Counted from the first letter of the stretch, positions 8,774-17,256 are shown. The stretch: DNA of 64,000 nucleotides from UBA7359 sp964523895 (GCA_964523895.1 CAZGBJ010000006.1:1-64000), one strand, 5' to 3'. Program-made: numbers and translations. The notes: generated from the letters alone by a model not told the origin.

Positions 8774-9196
8774 ATGAGACAGCGAATAAAAAAACGACCG
8801 ATGTCTGAAATCAATGTTGTGCCCTATATTGATGTGATGCTGGTGCTACTCATTATCTTTATGGTAACCGCGCCTCTTTTAAGCCAGGGCATTAAAGTTG
8901 ATTTACCACAAACGCCTTCCGAACCGTTACCTCCGAATGAAAAAGAACCTGTGATCGTTAATGTCGATAAAAACGGAAATTTTTTCATTAATTATGGCGA
9001 TGACCAGGATAAACCAGTCACAGCAGATACCCTGGTAAATCGTGTCAGTGCCTTATTAAAATACCAGCCTGATATACCTGTACTAATCGGTGGTGACGCA
9101 AATGTTCCCTATGGAGAAGTTGTGCAGGTCATGTCTCTGTTGCAACGCGCCGGCGTTCCATCTGTCGGCATGATGACCGATCCGCCTGAACAATAA
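8774..9196 (+). CDS. tolR: Tol-Pal system protein TolR
   Basis: A 140-residue protein with a basic N-terminus (MRQRIKKRPMSEINVVP), one TM helix containing the conserved Asp (YIDVMLVLLIIFMVTAP) that carries protons, and a periplasmic ExbD-fold domain. It works with TolQ at the inner membrane. The operon position between tolQ and tolA is the standard one. Confidence 0.96.
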   Translation: MRQRIKKRPMSEINVVPYIDVMLVLLIIFMVTAPLLSQGIKVDLPQTPSEPLPPNEKEPVIVNVDKNGNFFINYGDDQDKPVTADTLVNRVSALLKYQPDIPVLIGGDANVPYGEVVQVMSLLQRAGVPSVGMMTDPPEQ

Positions 9197-9199
9197 GTT

Positions 9200-10093
9200 A
9201 TGCGAGCTAACTGGTTTCTGACTTCGCAGTCATTTTTATTGTCAATTGTTCTCCATATTATTTTGGGTATTGTACTTATATTCAGTTTTGAGTTTTCACC
9301 AACACCCACGCCGCCACCTAGACCCACGGTTAACATTGTTAAAGCTGCAACGGTTGATAAAAAACAAGTGGAATTAGAACTCAAGCGATTAAAGGAAAAA
9401 GAAGAAAAAAAGAAAACTGACCAGTTAAAACGAGAAAAAGAACTTGCAAAGAAGGAAACGGAAATAAAAAAGAAGCTTCAGAAAGAAGAGAAGAAACTTA
9501 AAGAAATAAAAAAGAAGAAAGAGCAGGAACAAAAGAAACTAAAGGACGAGAAGTTACGTTTAAAGAAACTGGAAAAAGAAAAAAGGGAACTTGAGAAAAA
9601 ACAAGAACTCGAAAAAGAAAAAGCAGCTGAAAAAAAGAAGAAGGAGCAAGCACGCAAAAAGAAAGAAGCAGAGCAGAGAAAGCTGGAGGAAGAGAAGAAG
9701 AAAAAGGCCGAAGAGGAAAAACGTAAGGCGAAAGAGGAAGAAGAACGCGTAGCTCGCGAAAAGGCACTACAAGAAGAACTGGAAGCCGAACTTGAGGCTG
9801 AGCAGCAACAACGCGATCTATCTGAAATACAGAAATATCAGCTCATGATAGCCAGAGCAATTGAAAATAAATTTAATCGGCTTGGCCTGGAAGAAGGCTT
9901 ATCCTGTGTCATCCTGATCAGAATGATTGAAGGTGGTAAAGTAGTTGAAGCATCCATAGTAAAATCCAGCGGCAATGATTTATTTGATAAGCGCGCTGAA
10001 GATGCCGTTTATAAAGCTTCACCATTACCGGCACCGGATGAAGCAAGAGTATTTCAAAAAATGCGTAATATAAGGTTCACATTTGAGCCATAG
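9200..10093 (+). CDS. tolA: Tol-Pal system protein TolA
   Basis: TolA spans the periplasm and links the TolQR motor to Pal and TolB. The 297-residue protein has an N-terminal TM helix (about 12-30), a long Lys/Glu-rich helical domain (about 50-205) and a C-terminal domain with ISEIQKYQLMIARAIENKF and VVEASIVKSSGNDLFDKRAEDAV, recognisable as TolA/TonB C-terminal type. It is shorter than E. coli TolA (421 residues), mostly through a shorter helical rod. The purine-rich coding strand of the rod gives a long spurious ORF on the other strand. Confidence 0.93.
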   Translation: MRANWFLTSQSFLLSIVLHIILGIVLIFSFEFSPTPTPPPRPTVNIVKAATVDKKQVELELKRLKEKEEKKKTDQLKREKELAKKETEIKKKLQKEEKKLKEIKKKKEQEQKKLKDEKLRLKKLEKEKRELEKKQELEKEKAAEKKKKEQARKKKEAEQRKLEEEKKKKAEEEKRKAKEEEERVAREKALQEELEAELEAEQQQRDLSEIQKYQLMIARAIENKFNRLGLEEGLSCVILIRMIEGGKVVEASIVKSSGNDLFDKRAEDAVYKASPLPAPDEARVFQKMRNIRFTFEP

Positions 10094-10106
10094 GATAGAA
10101 CATTAC

Positions 10107-11402
10107 ATGAAAATCTTATTTAAAATTTTTATTGCCAGCATGTTGCTAGTATCACTACAAGCACACGCTGTACTCGATATAAAAATAACACAAGGTGTTG
10201 AACAAGCCCTACCTATCGCCATCGTACCGTTCGGTTGGTCACAAGCTGGTAGCGTTGCTCCAATTGACCTGACAACAATCATTGCTGATGATCTGAGACG
10301 TAGCGGTCGCTTTGATGTCATGGACGAACAAGACTTACCACAGCGACCAAGTGATTATGATGCGATTAATTTTAGTGATTGGCGCAAGTTAGGGATGGAA
10401 AATGTTCTGATTGGTAAACTAAACCTGACTGACTCTGGAGATTATGATGTCAGTTTTCGACTTGTTGATATTTATAGAGGAAAACAAATCGCCGGTTTTC
10501 GCATCCCCGCCAAACCTGACTTATTGCGTCGCGTTGCACACCAGATAAGCGATATTCTTTTCGAAAAATTAACCGGAATCCCTGGCGCATTTGATACTCG
10601 TGTTGCCTATATAACAGTAAAGAAAAATAAGGATCATACTGTTCATTCTCTGCAAGTTGCTGACGCTGATGGCTATAACGCACAGATATTGCTGGAATCT
10701 CCTGAGCCATTACTTTCTCCGTCCTGGTCTCCTGATGGCAAAAAGATTGCCTATGTTTCTTTTGAAGGCAAAAATTCTGCTATTTATGTCCAGGAAATAT
10801 TAAGCGGCCAACGACAACGTGTTTCTGCTTTTGAAGGGATCAATAGTTCGCCAGACTGGTCTCCTGATGGTTCACGACTGGCTATGACCTTATCTAAAGA
10901 CGGAAATACCGAAATCTATGTGATGAACCTTAATGATAAATCATTACAACGGCTCACCCGACACGGTGGCATTGATACAGAGCCTAGTTGGTCGCCCAAC
11001 GGACAAAAACTGGCGTTTACTTCCGATCGTAGTGGCGGCCCGCAAATCTATGAAATTAATGTTGCCGGCGGAAAGCCCAAACGAATTAGTTTTGAAGGAA
11101 AATACAATGCCCGCCCTGAGTATTCTCCAGACGGAAAATCTATCACACTGGTTCATGCCGTTGCTGGTTCATACCGCATTGGCATACTCAACCTGACAAA
11201 TGGTTTTATCAATGTATTAACTGATGCACGGTTGGATGAATCCCCCAGTTTTGCACCTAATAGTGGCATGATCATTTATGCCACTACCGGTGTACGTGGT
11301 GGGCAGCTCGCCGCCGTTTCTACTGACGGACGCATTCATCAACGCCTTGGTTTACAACAAGGTGATGTGCGCGAACCGGCGTGGGGACCTTTTTTAAAAT
11401 AA
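10107..11402 (+). CDS. tolB: Tol-Pal system beta-propeller protein TolB
   Basis: Periplasmic TolB binds Pal and competes with peptidoglycan. The 431-residue precursor has a signal peptide (MKILFKIFIASMLLVSLQAHA), an N-terminal domain and a six-bladed propeller built of repeats such as PSWSPDGKKIAYVS, PDWSPDGSRLAMT, PSWSPNGQKLAFTS. Start chosen at the ATG that produces the signal peptide, 13 bp after the tolA stop; an in-frame start at 10083 would overlap tolA and spoil the signal sequence. Confidence 0.95.
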   Translation: MKILFKIFIASMLLVSLQAHAVLDIKITQGVEQALPIAIVPFGWSQAGSVAPIDLTTIIADDLRRSGRFDVMDEQDLPQRPSDYDAINFSDWRKLGMENVLIGKLNLTDSGDYDVSFRLVDIYRGKQIAGFRIPAKPDLLRRVAHQISDILFEKLTGIPGAFDTRVAYITVKKNKDHTVHSLQVADADGYNAQILLESPEPLLSPSWSPDGKKIAYVSFEGKNSAIYVQEILSGQRQRVSAFEGINSSPDWSPDGSRLAMTLSKDGNTEIYVMNLNDKSLQRLTRHGGIDTEPSWSPNGQKLAFTSDRSGGPQIYEINVAGGKPKRISFEGKYNARPEYSPDGKSITLVHAVAGSYRIGILNLTNGFINVLTDARLDESPSFAPNSGMIIYATTGVRGGQLAAVSTDGRIHQRLGLQQGDVREPAWGPFLK

Positions 11403-11480
11403 GCCACTTTATTAGCCTGGCTTATGAATGTTATGCTGTTTAATTAACAGTCTTTTTAGAGACTGAGAAGGAGAAAATAT

Positions 11481-12017
11481 ATGTCTATCCGCTTATTTCT
11501 GATTTTATGTTTAGCTGGTCTACTTTTTGGCTGTAGCAAAGAAGTTAAAGAAGAAGAACCTGTCGTTGTTGAAGATCTCAGTAGCAACGCCCCCAATGTC
11601 AACGTAAATGATGACAGTGGAGCTCAGGCTTATGGCACTGATGACAGCTCAACATCTGGCTTTAGCCAACTTGATGATCCACAAAGCGCCCTCTCGATTC
11701 GTATCATTTATTTCGAATACAATAGCAGCGAAATAAGTTCCGAATACCGTACTACCATTGAAGCTCATTCTGCTTATCTGAGCCAGAACCCGACGACTTC
11801 TATTACACTTGAAGGACATGCCGATGAACGTGGTTCGCGTGAATATAATCTGGCACTTGGCGAAAACCGTGCGCAAAAAGTAAAACAACAAATGCTATTG
11901 CTAGGCGCTTCTTCAAGCCAGATCAGGTTAGTCAGTTATGGTGAAGAACGACCAGCAATTGACGGACATGATGAGTCTTCATGGCAGCAAAATCGACGTG
12001 TTGAAATTTTATATTAA
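11481..12017 (+). CDS. pal: Peptidoglycan-associated lipoprotein Pal
   Basis: A 178-residue outer-membrane lipoprotein. It has a lipobox LLFGC with Cys18, an acidic linker (about 20-70) and an OmpA-like peptidoglycan-binding domain (IYFEYNSSEIS, LEGHADERGSREYNLALGENRAQKV, VSYGEERPA). It tethers the outer membrane to the wall and is moved by TolA/TolB at the division site. AGAAGGAG precedes the ATG at good spacing. Confidence 0.96.
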   Translation: MSIRLFLILCLAGLLFGCSKEVKEEEPVVVEDLSSNAPNVNVNDDSGAQAYGTDDSSTSGFSQLDDPQSALSIRIIYFEYNSSEISSEYRTTIEAHSAYLSQNPTTSITLEGHADERGSREYNLALGENRAQKVKQQMLLLGASSSQIRLVSYGEERPAIDGHDESSWQQNRRVEILY

Positions 12018-12037
12018 AAATATTTGGTGATTGGTGT

Positions 12038-12925
12038 ATGCGTTTTTTTATTTGTTTAATTAGCTTTTTTCTTATTAATGCTTCTCTAGCAAAGGACGCT
12101 CTGGCCGGAGACACAGAAACAACTGAAAACAAGGCTCCTGTATATGAACCAATCACAGAAGATATAGGCGGACGTTTAGACAAGGTAGAGAAGGTTCTTA
12201 ATAACAAAGCATTGCTCGATATGCTGGAATTGCTGGAATCACTAAAAATTGAAATAAGCACATTACGTGGCGAAGTTGAAGTACAAACACATACCATTGA
12301 TCAGCTTAAACAAAAACAACGTGATCTATATACCGATGTAGATAAGCGGATTCAGCGTATCGAATCAAACAAGACAGTCGTTGATTCATCAACAACTATG
12401 GATGCAGCTGATACAGAGATAGCAGATACTGTTGAAGAATCATCAGAAACTCAAAACACAGACACAGCTAATGAGGAAGAGACTACGGCTATCGTTAGCA
12501 GTGAAAACGAAGAAGAGGCTGTTGATCCATTAAAGGCAGAGGCTGTTTATCAAAAAGCATTCAAGCTGCTTAAAGAATCTCAATATGATCAGGCCCTTAA
12601 AGCCTTTAAAGGATTTCTAAAGGATTATCCTGATAGTCCTTTTTCTGATAATGCACAGTACTGGTTAGGCGAAGCCAATTACGTTAAACAAAATTATGAA
12701 TTAGCTATCAATGAATATCAGGCCTTATTAAGTACCTATCCCGATAGCCAAAAAGTATCCCATGCCTTATTAAAAATCGGTTATAGCTATGCCGAACTGG
12801 GTAATGCCGCTGATGCAAAGAAAACCTTAAAAAAAGTTAAACTCCAATATCCGGGAACGACAGCAGCACGACTGGCGGATGAACGCTTGAGAAAAATAGG
12901 TTCCGTAAAAGAATCCAATTCCTGA
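12038..12925 (+). CDS. cpoB: Cell division coordinator CpoB (YbgF)
   Basis: A 295-residue periplasmic protein. It has a signal peptide (MRFFICLISFFLINASLA), a coiled coil (about 42-110, DKVEKVLNN to IQRIESN), an acidic Thr/Glu-rich linker and three TPR units (YQKAFKLLKESQYDQALKAFKGFLKDYPDS, AQYWLGEANYVKQNYELAINEYQALLSTYPDS, ALLKIGYSYAELGNAADAKKTL). In E. coli CpoB links Tol-Pal to PBP1B during septal synthesis. Last gene of the tol cluster; queE follows after one base. Confidence 0.93.
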   Translation: MRFFICLISFFLINASLAKDALAGDTETTENKAPVYEPITEDIGGRLDKVEKVLNNKALLDMLELLESLKIEISTLRGEVEVQTHTIDQLKQKQRDLYTDVDKRIQRIESNKTVVDSSTTMDAADTEIADTVEESSETQNTDTANEEETTAIVSSENEEEAVDPLKAEAVYQKAFKLLKESQYDQALKAFKGFLKDYPDSPFSDNAQYWLGEANYVKQNYELAINEYQALLSTYPDSQKVSHALLKIGYSYAELGNAADAKKTLKKVKLQYPGTTAARLADERLRKIGSVKESNS

Positions 12926-12926
12926 A

Positions 12927-13613
12927 ATGGAAGCCAGCGCGCAAGCTAACTCAACAACGCAACAACAAGCAGTGTCAGAATTAAGCATTAATGAAATCTT
13001 TTTTTCTCTTCAGGGCGAGTCAACTAAAGTTGGCTTGCCCACCATATTTATTCGTTTAAGCGGCTGCCCTCTTCGTTGCCAATATTGTGATACAGAATAT
13101 GCATTCCATAATGGCGAAAAGATGTCTATCGACGACATCATTCAAATCATCAGTCAATATCGAACCAGACATGTCACGGTGACGGGTGGCGAACCTTTGG
13201 CACAATATTCATGCCACGAGTTGTTATCGAGATTATGCGATGAAGGGTATCAAGTGTCATTAGAGACCAGTGGTGCTATCGACATTGCCAATGTTGATGA
13301 GCGCGTCATGAAAATAGTAGATATAAAAACACCTGCCTCAACAGAAGAAGACAAAAATAAATTTGAAAATCTTGCCTATATAAACAACGATGATCAAATA
13401 AAATTTGTTATCTGTGATCAATCCGACTACGAATGGTCAAAACAAAAGTTAAGCGAATTAAATTTGACTGATTATTGTGAAGTCCTTTTTTCTCCAGAAC
13501 ATGAATCACTAAATTCGACCGATCTGGCCGACTGGATACTTGAAGATGGATTAGATGTTCGGTTGCAGGTACAACTGCATAAATATCTATGGGGTAATGT
13601 CCCCGGCAAATAA
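12927..13613 (+). CDS. queE: 7-carboxy-7-deazaguanine synthase QueE
   Basis: A radical-SAM enzyme that converts 6-carboxytetrahydropterin to 7-carboxy-7-deazaguanine in queuosine synthesis. The 228-residue protein has INEIFFSLQGESTKVGLPTIFIRLSGCPLRCQYCDTEYAF with the cluster motif CxxxCxxC, and VTVTGGEPLAQ. The N-terminal 18 residues precede the conserved core, so an internal start is possible. It begins one base after cpoB and so is probably translated with it. The next pathway gene, queC, is downstream. Confidence 0.95.
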   Translation: MEASAQANSTTQQQAVSELSINEIFFSLQGESTKVGLPTIFIRLSGCPLRCQYCDTEYAFHNGEKMSIDDIIQIISQYRTRHVTVTGGEPLAQYSCHELLSRLCDEGYQVSLETSGAIDIANVDERVMKIVDIKTPASTEEDKNKFENLAYINNDDQIKFVICDQSDYEWSKQKLSELNLTDYCEVLFSPEHESLNSTDLADWILEDGLDVRLQVQLHKYLWGNVPGK

Positions 13614-13776
13614 CCTCAAAACCATTATTTTATCGAATAACTTTGTTGTAAAACAATTTTTAAATACTCATTTACTAAGTGTAAACTCGCCTTTTAAAAT
13701 AATTTTACGCCGCGTTCTTCAATAAACTAATGATTTTGAATACTTTTTAAAACTATATAAAACCAAATAGAAAATC

Positions 13777-14454
13777 ATGACTAATTTTAATAAAGCGATT
13801 GTTCTTGTGTCAGGAGGACTGGATTCAACTACGACATTGGCTATCGCAAAAGATCTTGGCTTTGATTGTTATGCGTTAAGTTTTAATTATGGTCAACGCC
13901 ATATAAGTGAATTAGATGCAGCAAAAAAAGTAGCTAACTCTTTTAATGTTAAAGATCATAAGATTATTAGTCTTGATATGGGACAGATTGGCGGTTCTGC
14001 ATTAACAGATTCAACCATTGACGTGCCTGATGCACCGTCAGAAGGAATTCCTATAACTTATGTTCCGGCACGCAACACGATATTTCTAAGTTATGCTTTA
14101 GCCTGGGCTGAAGTACTTAATGCTAACGATATATTTATCGGTGTTAATGCCGTAGATTATTCTGGCTATCCTGATTGCAGACCTGAGTACATTAAAGCCT
14201 ATGAACAACTTGCTAGCCTTGCAACAAAAGCAGGTGTTGAAGGGTCACCCTTTAAAGTACACACACCACTGATTGAATTAAGTAAGAAAGATATTATAAA
14301 AAAAGGAAGCTCACTTAATGTTGATTACGCATTAACTGTATCCTGTTATCAAGCCGATGATGAAGGTCAGGCCTGCGGCGTTTGTGATTCCTGTCGTTTC
14401 AGAAAAGAGGGCTTTAAAACTGCAAACCTGGCTGATCCGACTCATTATCAATAA
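13777..14454 (+). CDS. queC: 7-cyano-7-deazaguanine (preQ0) synthase QueC
   Basis: An ATP-dependent ligase converting 7-carboxy-7-deazaguanine to preQ0. The 225-residue protein has the PP-loop VLVSGGLDSTT near the N-terminus and the zinc cysteines SCYQADDEGQACGVCDSCRFRKEGF near the C-terminus. A 163-bp AT-rich gap separates it from queE and probably holds a promoter; no convincing riboswitch fold was found there. It converges on the integron integrase, with 5 bp between the two stop codons, so the integron abuts a core gene. Confidence 0.95.
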   Translation: MTNFNKAIVLVSGGLDSTTTLAIAKDLGFDCYALSFNYGQRHISELDAAKKVANSFNVKDHKIISLDMGQIGGSALTDSTIDVPDAPSEGIPITYVPARNTIFLSYALAWAEVLNANDIFIGVNAVDYSGYPDCRPEYIKAYEQLASLATKAGVEGSPFKVHTPLIELSKKDIIKKGSSLNVDYALTVSCYQADDEGQACGVCDSCRFRKEGFKTANLADPTHYQ

Positions 14455-14459
14455 TAGCT

Positions 14460-15854
14460 TCACATATTATCAAGTGGACTTTTAACTCCTCGCCCACCTT
14501 TATTAAGTACGTGAGTGTAGATCATAGTAGTAGAAACATTTGCATGTCCCAATAACTCTTGTACCGTTCTAATATCATAACCATCTTCGAGTAGATGTGT
14601 TGCGAAACAATGCCTCAATGTATGTGTGGTCACTCTTTTGATTATGCCTGCTTTATTTCCTGCTCTTTTTATTGCCTTTTGTAATCCGCTTTCATGTAAA
14701 TGATGACGACGAGTCACACCCGATCGTGGATCAATAGATAACTTTCCACTTGGGAAGACGTATTGCCAACGTAATTCTTTTGCCGCATTAGGATATTTTC
14801 TCGATAATGCATTTGGCAAATAAACTTCACCATAGCCTTCTTCAAGATCAACATCATGCAAAACTCTAACTTTATTTACCTGCTGTTGCAGGCGATCTTT
14901 TAAACATTTTGGCAACGGTACGACTCTATCTTTTTTACCCTTACCTTCTCTTACAACTATTTGTGAATATTCAAAATCAATATCAAGTATACGAAGTCGT
15001 ACACAATCCATTAATCGCATACCCGTGCCATACATTAATGAAGCCATTAACCATTGGATATCTTTTAAGTTATGCAATAATTTAGCTACTTCATCTTTAG
15101 TTAATACAACAGGTATACGTTTAGGGCGATTAGCTCTAACAAAGCCATCCAATTCTGTTAACGGCTTCTTAACAATATTGCTATAAAAAAAGACTAATGC
15201 ATTTAATGCCTGATTTTGAGTGCTGGCAGAAACTTTTCGTTGAACAGCCAAGTATTCAAGAAAAGAAACAACTTCAGCCTCTGCCATTTCTATCGGATCA
15301 CGTTTGTTATTGTATGCAATAAACCGTACCAGCCACATATCATAAAGTTGTTCCGTACTAATGGAATAAGCGCGCCGACGTATTTCCGTTATCAACGCTG
15401 TACGATATTTTTCATATTGCTTACGAACCACATTAGTATCATGATCCGAATGGTGCTCAGCACCTTGTTTATCTGTATACGGCATTGTCTCACGAGCAAT
15501 CGTTCTGTGTTCCTGTGATAAGGACTGAGAAGAATCGATCCAATATTGCCAATCAAATTCATTTTCCCACTTATTGGTAATAAGCCGAAACAAATTCCGT
15601 ATAGCATCAACGGCTTGCCTAAACTGCCAGTCATTTATCCGGCCCGCTCGGCCTATTTTTTGAAGAAAATGAGTGACATCATCAGGCTGATGTTCATGTA
15701 ATTTTTTATCAGGATAAGCGTTGATATATTGCTCCGCACGAATAACATACCAGCGAGCAGAAGAGGACTTAACGCCTTGTTTACAAAGTAATTCTATATA
15801 ACGATCCCAAAATCGTTCAATAGACGTATCAGATGTGAGAGAATGGTTTTCCAT
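14460..15854 (-). CDS. intI: Integron integrase IntI, long form with extra N-terminal domain
   Basis: A tyrosine recombinase that inserts and excises cassettes at attI/attC sites. Catalytic residues are visible: R280 (YGTGMR), H411 and R414 (THTLRH), H437 (LLGH) and Y446 (TTMIYTHVL). IntI-specific features are the insertion around residues 340-385 (LPNALSRKYPNAAKELRWQY, FPSG, IDPRSGVTRRHH) and the C-terminus GGRGVKSPLDNM, closely resembling class 1 IntI. At 464 residues it is about 120-140 longer than usual. The extra N-terminal block (about 10-110) is helical and looks like a second SAM-like DNA-binding domain ahead of the normal one (about 145-235). AGGAGG (15862-15867) precedes the ATG. 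Cassettes lie on its 5' side, the standard arrangement. The frame is intact. Confidence 0.95.
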   Translation of the reverse strand: MENHSLTSDTSIERFWDRYIELLCKQGVKSSSARWYVIRAEQYINAYPDKKLHEHQPDDVTHFLQKIGRAGRINDWQFRQAVDAIRNLFRLITNKWENEFDWQYWIDSSQSLSQEHRTIARETMPYTDKQGAEHHSDHDTNVVRKQYEKYRTALITEIRRRAYSISTEQLYDMWLVRFIAYNNKRDPIEMAEAEVVSFLEYLAVQRKVSASTQNQALNALVFFYSNIVKKPLTELDGFVRANRPKRIPVVLTKDEVAKLLHNLKDIQWLMASLMYGTGMRLMDCVRLRILDIDFEYSQIVVREGKGKKDRVVPLPKCLKDRLQQQVNKVRVLHDVDLEEGYGEVYLPNALSRKYPNAAKELRWQYVFPSGKLSIDPRSGVTRRHHLHESGLQKAIKRAGNKAGIIKRVTTHTLRHCFATHLLEDGYDIRTVQELLGHANVSTTMIYTHVLNKGGRGVKSPLDNM

Positions 15855-16044
15855 AAGCGAACCTCCTTGTTTGCTTACAAATATAAATTGTCAAAGGATT
15901 ATAACAATTATGAATAAAAAGGACACTTACCTCATGTCACTAATTAATACACTATATGGATTCTATGTTTAACGTGCTAAGCCGCGTCCATATAACATAC
16001 TGTTATGTTTTAAAATCGATCATCGGTACATGAAGGAAGTAGTT
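15855..16044 (+). other. Presumed attI and leader region between intI and first cassette
   Basis: A 190-bp AT-rich non-coding stretch between the intI start and cassette 1. By position it should contain attI and, on the + strand, any cassette promoter. A perfect hairpin ATAACA-TAC-TGTTAT lies at 15992-16006. No exact GTTRRRY crossover site is present; the nearest are GTTATGT (16002-16008) and GTTATGG (16042-16048). The exact attI point is therefore not assigned. Confidence 0.4.
15898..15906 (-). promoter_or_regulatory. Candidate extended -10 promoter of intI
   Basis: On the minus strand TGTTATAAT (TG-n-TATAAT) lies 43 bp upstream of the intI ATG. The -35 position (GTGTCC) is poor, so an extended -10 promoter is the likely reading. 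No CTGT-N8-ACAG LexA operator is seen nearby. Confidence 0.45.
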
Positions 16045-16452
16045 ATGGCTGAAACAAGAATTCACTGGAGCTTTTGGTTAATTTGTATTGTTACATTAAT
16101 CTGGAATGGAATGGGTAGCATGAACTTCATTATGCAAATGAACCCTGAAATGCTAACTAATTATCCTGATGCAGCAAAATCCTTAATCGAAACTCGTCCA
16201 ATTTGGGCTACAGGCGCATTCGCAATTGCAGTATTTGTCGGCCTACTTGGAGACATACTATTAATACTAAGAAAAGCAGCTGCTTACTATTTATTTATAG
16301 CGTCACTCATAGGAGTGGTCGTAACAAACATTCATACTGCTCAAGTGACTAGCTCTATAGATATCTGGGTTGGTAGCTTAATGTCTATTGTAGTATCTGC
16401 TTTTTTAATATGGTATACAAAATATTCTCAACGTAAGGGCTGGGTAAACTAA
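16045..16452 (+). CDS. Integron cassette 1: small four-helix membrane protein, unknown function
   Basis: A 135-residue protein with four predicted TM helices (about 8-30, 52-75, 81-100, 106-128), a short cytoplasmic-type basic C-terminus (KYSQRKGWVN) and no recognised domain. Start chosen at the ATG giving MAETRIHW, preceded by AAGGAAG; an in-frame ATG five codons upstream is less well placed. It is the attI-proximal cassette, so it is the one most likely to be expressed from an integron promoter. Small membrane proteins are common among cassettes; no function can be given. Confidence 0.75.
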   Translation: MAETRIHWSFWLICIVTLIWNGMGSMNFIMQMNPEMLTNYPDAAKSLIETRPIWATGAFAIAVFVGLLGDILLILRKAAAYYLFIASLIGVVVTNIHTAQVTSSIDIWVGSLMSIVVSAFLIWYTKYSQRKGWVN

Positions 16453-16474
16453 AGCATGTCTACTGAATCAAAAA

Positions 16475-16538
16475 ACATAACAAGCGGGTCAAGTGCGACG
16501 CGAAAAAAGCGTCGCGCGCCTTACCCTAGACGTTAGAT
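16475..16538 (+). repeat. attC site 1 (end of cassette 1)
   Basis: A 64-bp imperfect palindrome between the R'' box ACATAAC and the R' box GTTAGAT, which fits the GTTRRRY core. The inner arms AAGTGCGACGC and GCGTCGCGCGCCTT flank an A-rich loop. The organisation matches attC recombination sites. It separates cassettes 1 and 2. Confidence 0.88.
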
Positions 16539-17166
16539 GCCCGGGAAACTATCAATGCCATCATTAAAGACCCTTGGCCAATTTCCTCCCTTGTTATATC
16601 GGGCCTTTTCAAGGCGCGAGTATGCTCAGCAATTTATGAACGGAATAATTAGATTTGGAAATATCTATTATTACAAACAGATCGAAGATGAGAACCGAAG
16701 AGATCGAACAGAAGGCGAATCTCATGTGCGATATAGAGGTATAGACCAGCAAGGTATGTTTGCGTCAAATTCAATATACATACTTTGTTGCCACCAAACT
16801 ATGGACGCCGTAAAAAGGAATAGCCTTGGTACCCATATTGTCTTGATACGCGACCCCAAACGATTTGCAGAAGCCATTACGTTAGGGATAGAGAATTTGC
16901 CGGGGAAGTACTTCGGAGGGGCGGAGGGCTGTGCGATCGAATATACGAAAGGGCACGAAGTCGAAAAAAGGCCTAGCGGATATGAAATTGCACGGTTGGC
17001 GTATTCTCAGAAACCTGAAGCATTTCGATCGGAAGAGGAATTTCGATTCGCAATTATTCGAAAAACTTCTGTAGGTGATTTCCTCACTGTGCCTATCGAG
17101 GTTTCACCAGATTATTTTGAATACGTTGAGGCATCTAACAATTGCTTCGAGGAGGGACTGGCCTAA
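16537..17166 (+). CDS. Integron cassette 2: uncharacterised DUF2971-like protein
   Basis: A 209-residue soluble protein. The motif LYRAFSRREYAQQFMNGIIRFGNIYYYKQIEDENRRDRTEGE resembles the opening of DUF2971-type and related cassette proteins (Tyr-Arg, then NG-x-I-x-FG, then ED-x-R-x-D-x-TEGE). I know no function for the family. The first ATG lies in the attC1 crossover itself; an ATG at 16555 (MPSLKTL) is also possible. The last 11 or so codons are encoded by the left arm of attC2, so cassette ends and protein C-terminus co-evolve. Base composition is higher in G+C than the neighbouring cassettes, suggesting a different source. Confidence 0.7.
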   Translation: MPGKLSMPSLKTLGQFPPLLYRAFSRREYAQQFMNGIIRFGNIYYYKQIEDENRRDRTEGESHVRYRGIDQQGMFASNSIYILCCHQTMDAVKRNSLGTHIVLIRDPKRFAEAITLGIENLPGKYFGGAEGCAIEYTKGHEVEKRPSGYEIARLAYSQKPEAFRSEEEFRFAIIRKTSVGDFLTVPIEVSPDYFEYVEASNNCFEEGLA

Positions 17167-17212
17167 ATCGGCGCTTTGCGCCCAGGCCAGCCCCTCAAGC
17201 AAACCGTTAAAC
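17133..17212 (+). repeat. attC site 2 (end of cassette 2)
   Basis: An 80-bp site. R'' is ATCTAAC (17133-17139) and R' is GTTAAAC (17206-17212). The arms TTGCTT, GAGG and CTGGCC on the left pair with GGCCAG, CCTC and AAGCAA on the right, with an inner GGCGC-TTT-GCGCC hairpin. The left arm lies within the coding end of cassette 2. Confidence 0.87.
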
Positions 17213-17228
17213 CTTTAAAATCGCCCAC

Positions 17229-17256
17229 TTGACAACGTAACCTTTTAGGTTACAAT
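17229..17256 (+). promoter_or_regulatory. Promoter and operator of cassette-3 higBA
   Basis: A consensus -35 TTGACA (17229-17234), 16-bp spacer, and -10 TACAAT (17251-17256). A perfect inverted repeat GTAACCT-TTT-AGGTTAC (17237-17253) fills the spacer and touches the -10, the expected place for an antitoxin operator. The higB ATG starts only 6 bp after the -10, so the transcript should be leaderless or nearly so. Confidence 0.8.

Noticed and set aside
9498..9767. Long reading frame antisense to tolA
   Set aside because: It is a composition artefact of the Lys/Glu-rich TolA rod; no family resemblance and no ribosome site.
13614..13776. preQ1 riboswitch before queC
   Set aside because: I looked for the pseudoknot-forming stem and A-rich tail and found no convincing match; the stretch is AT-rich intergenic DNA.
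14460..15854. Prophage or ICE integrase
   Set aside because: The IntI-specific insertion and C-terminus, the attC sites and the cassette layout identify an integron. No phage or conjugation genes are nearby.
15855..16044. LexA operator controlling intI
   Set aside because: No CTGT-N8-ACAG match. CTGTTATGTTTTAAAA has only one good half-site.
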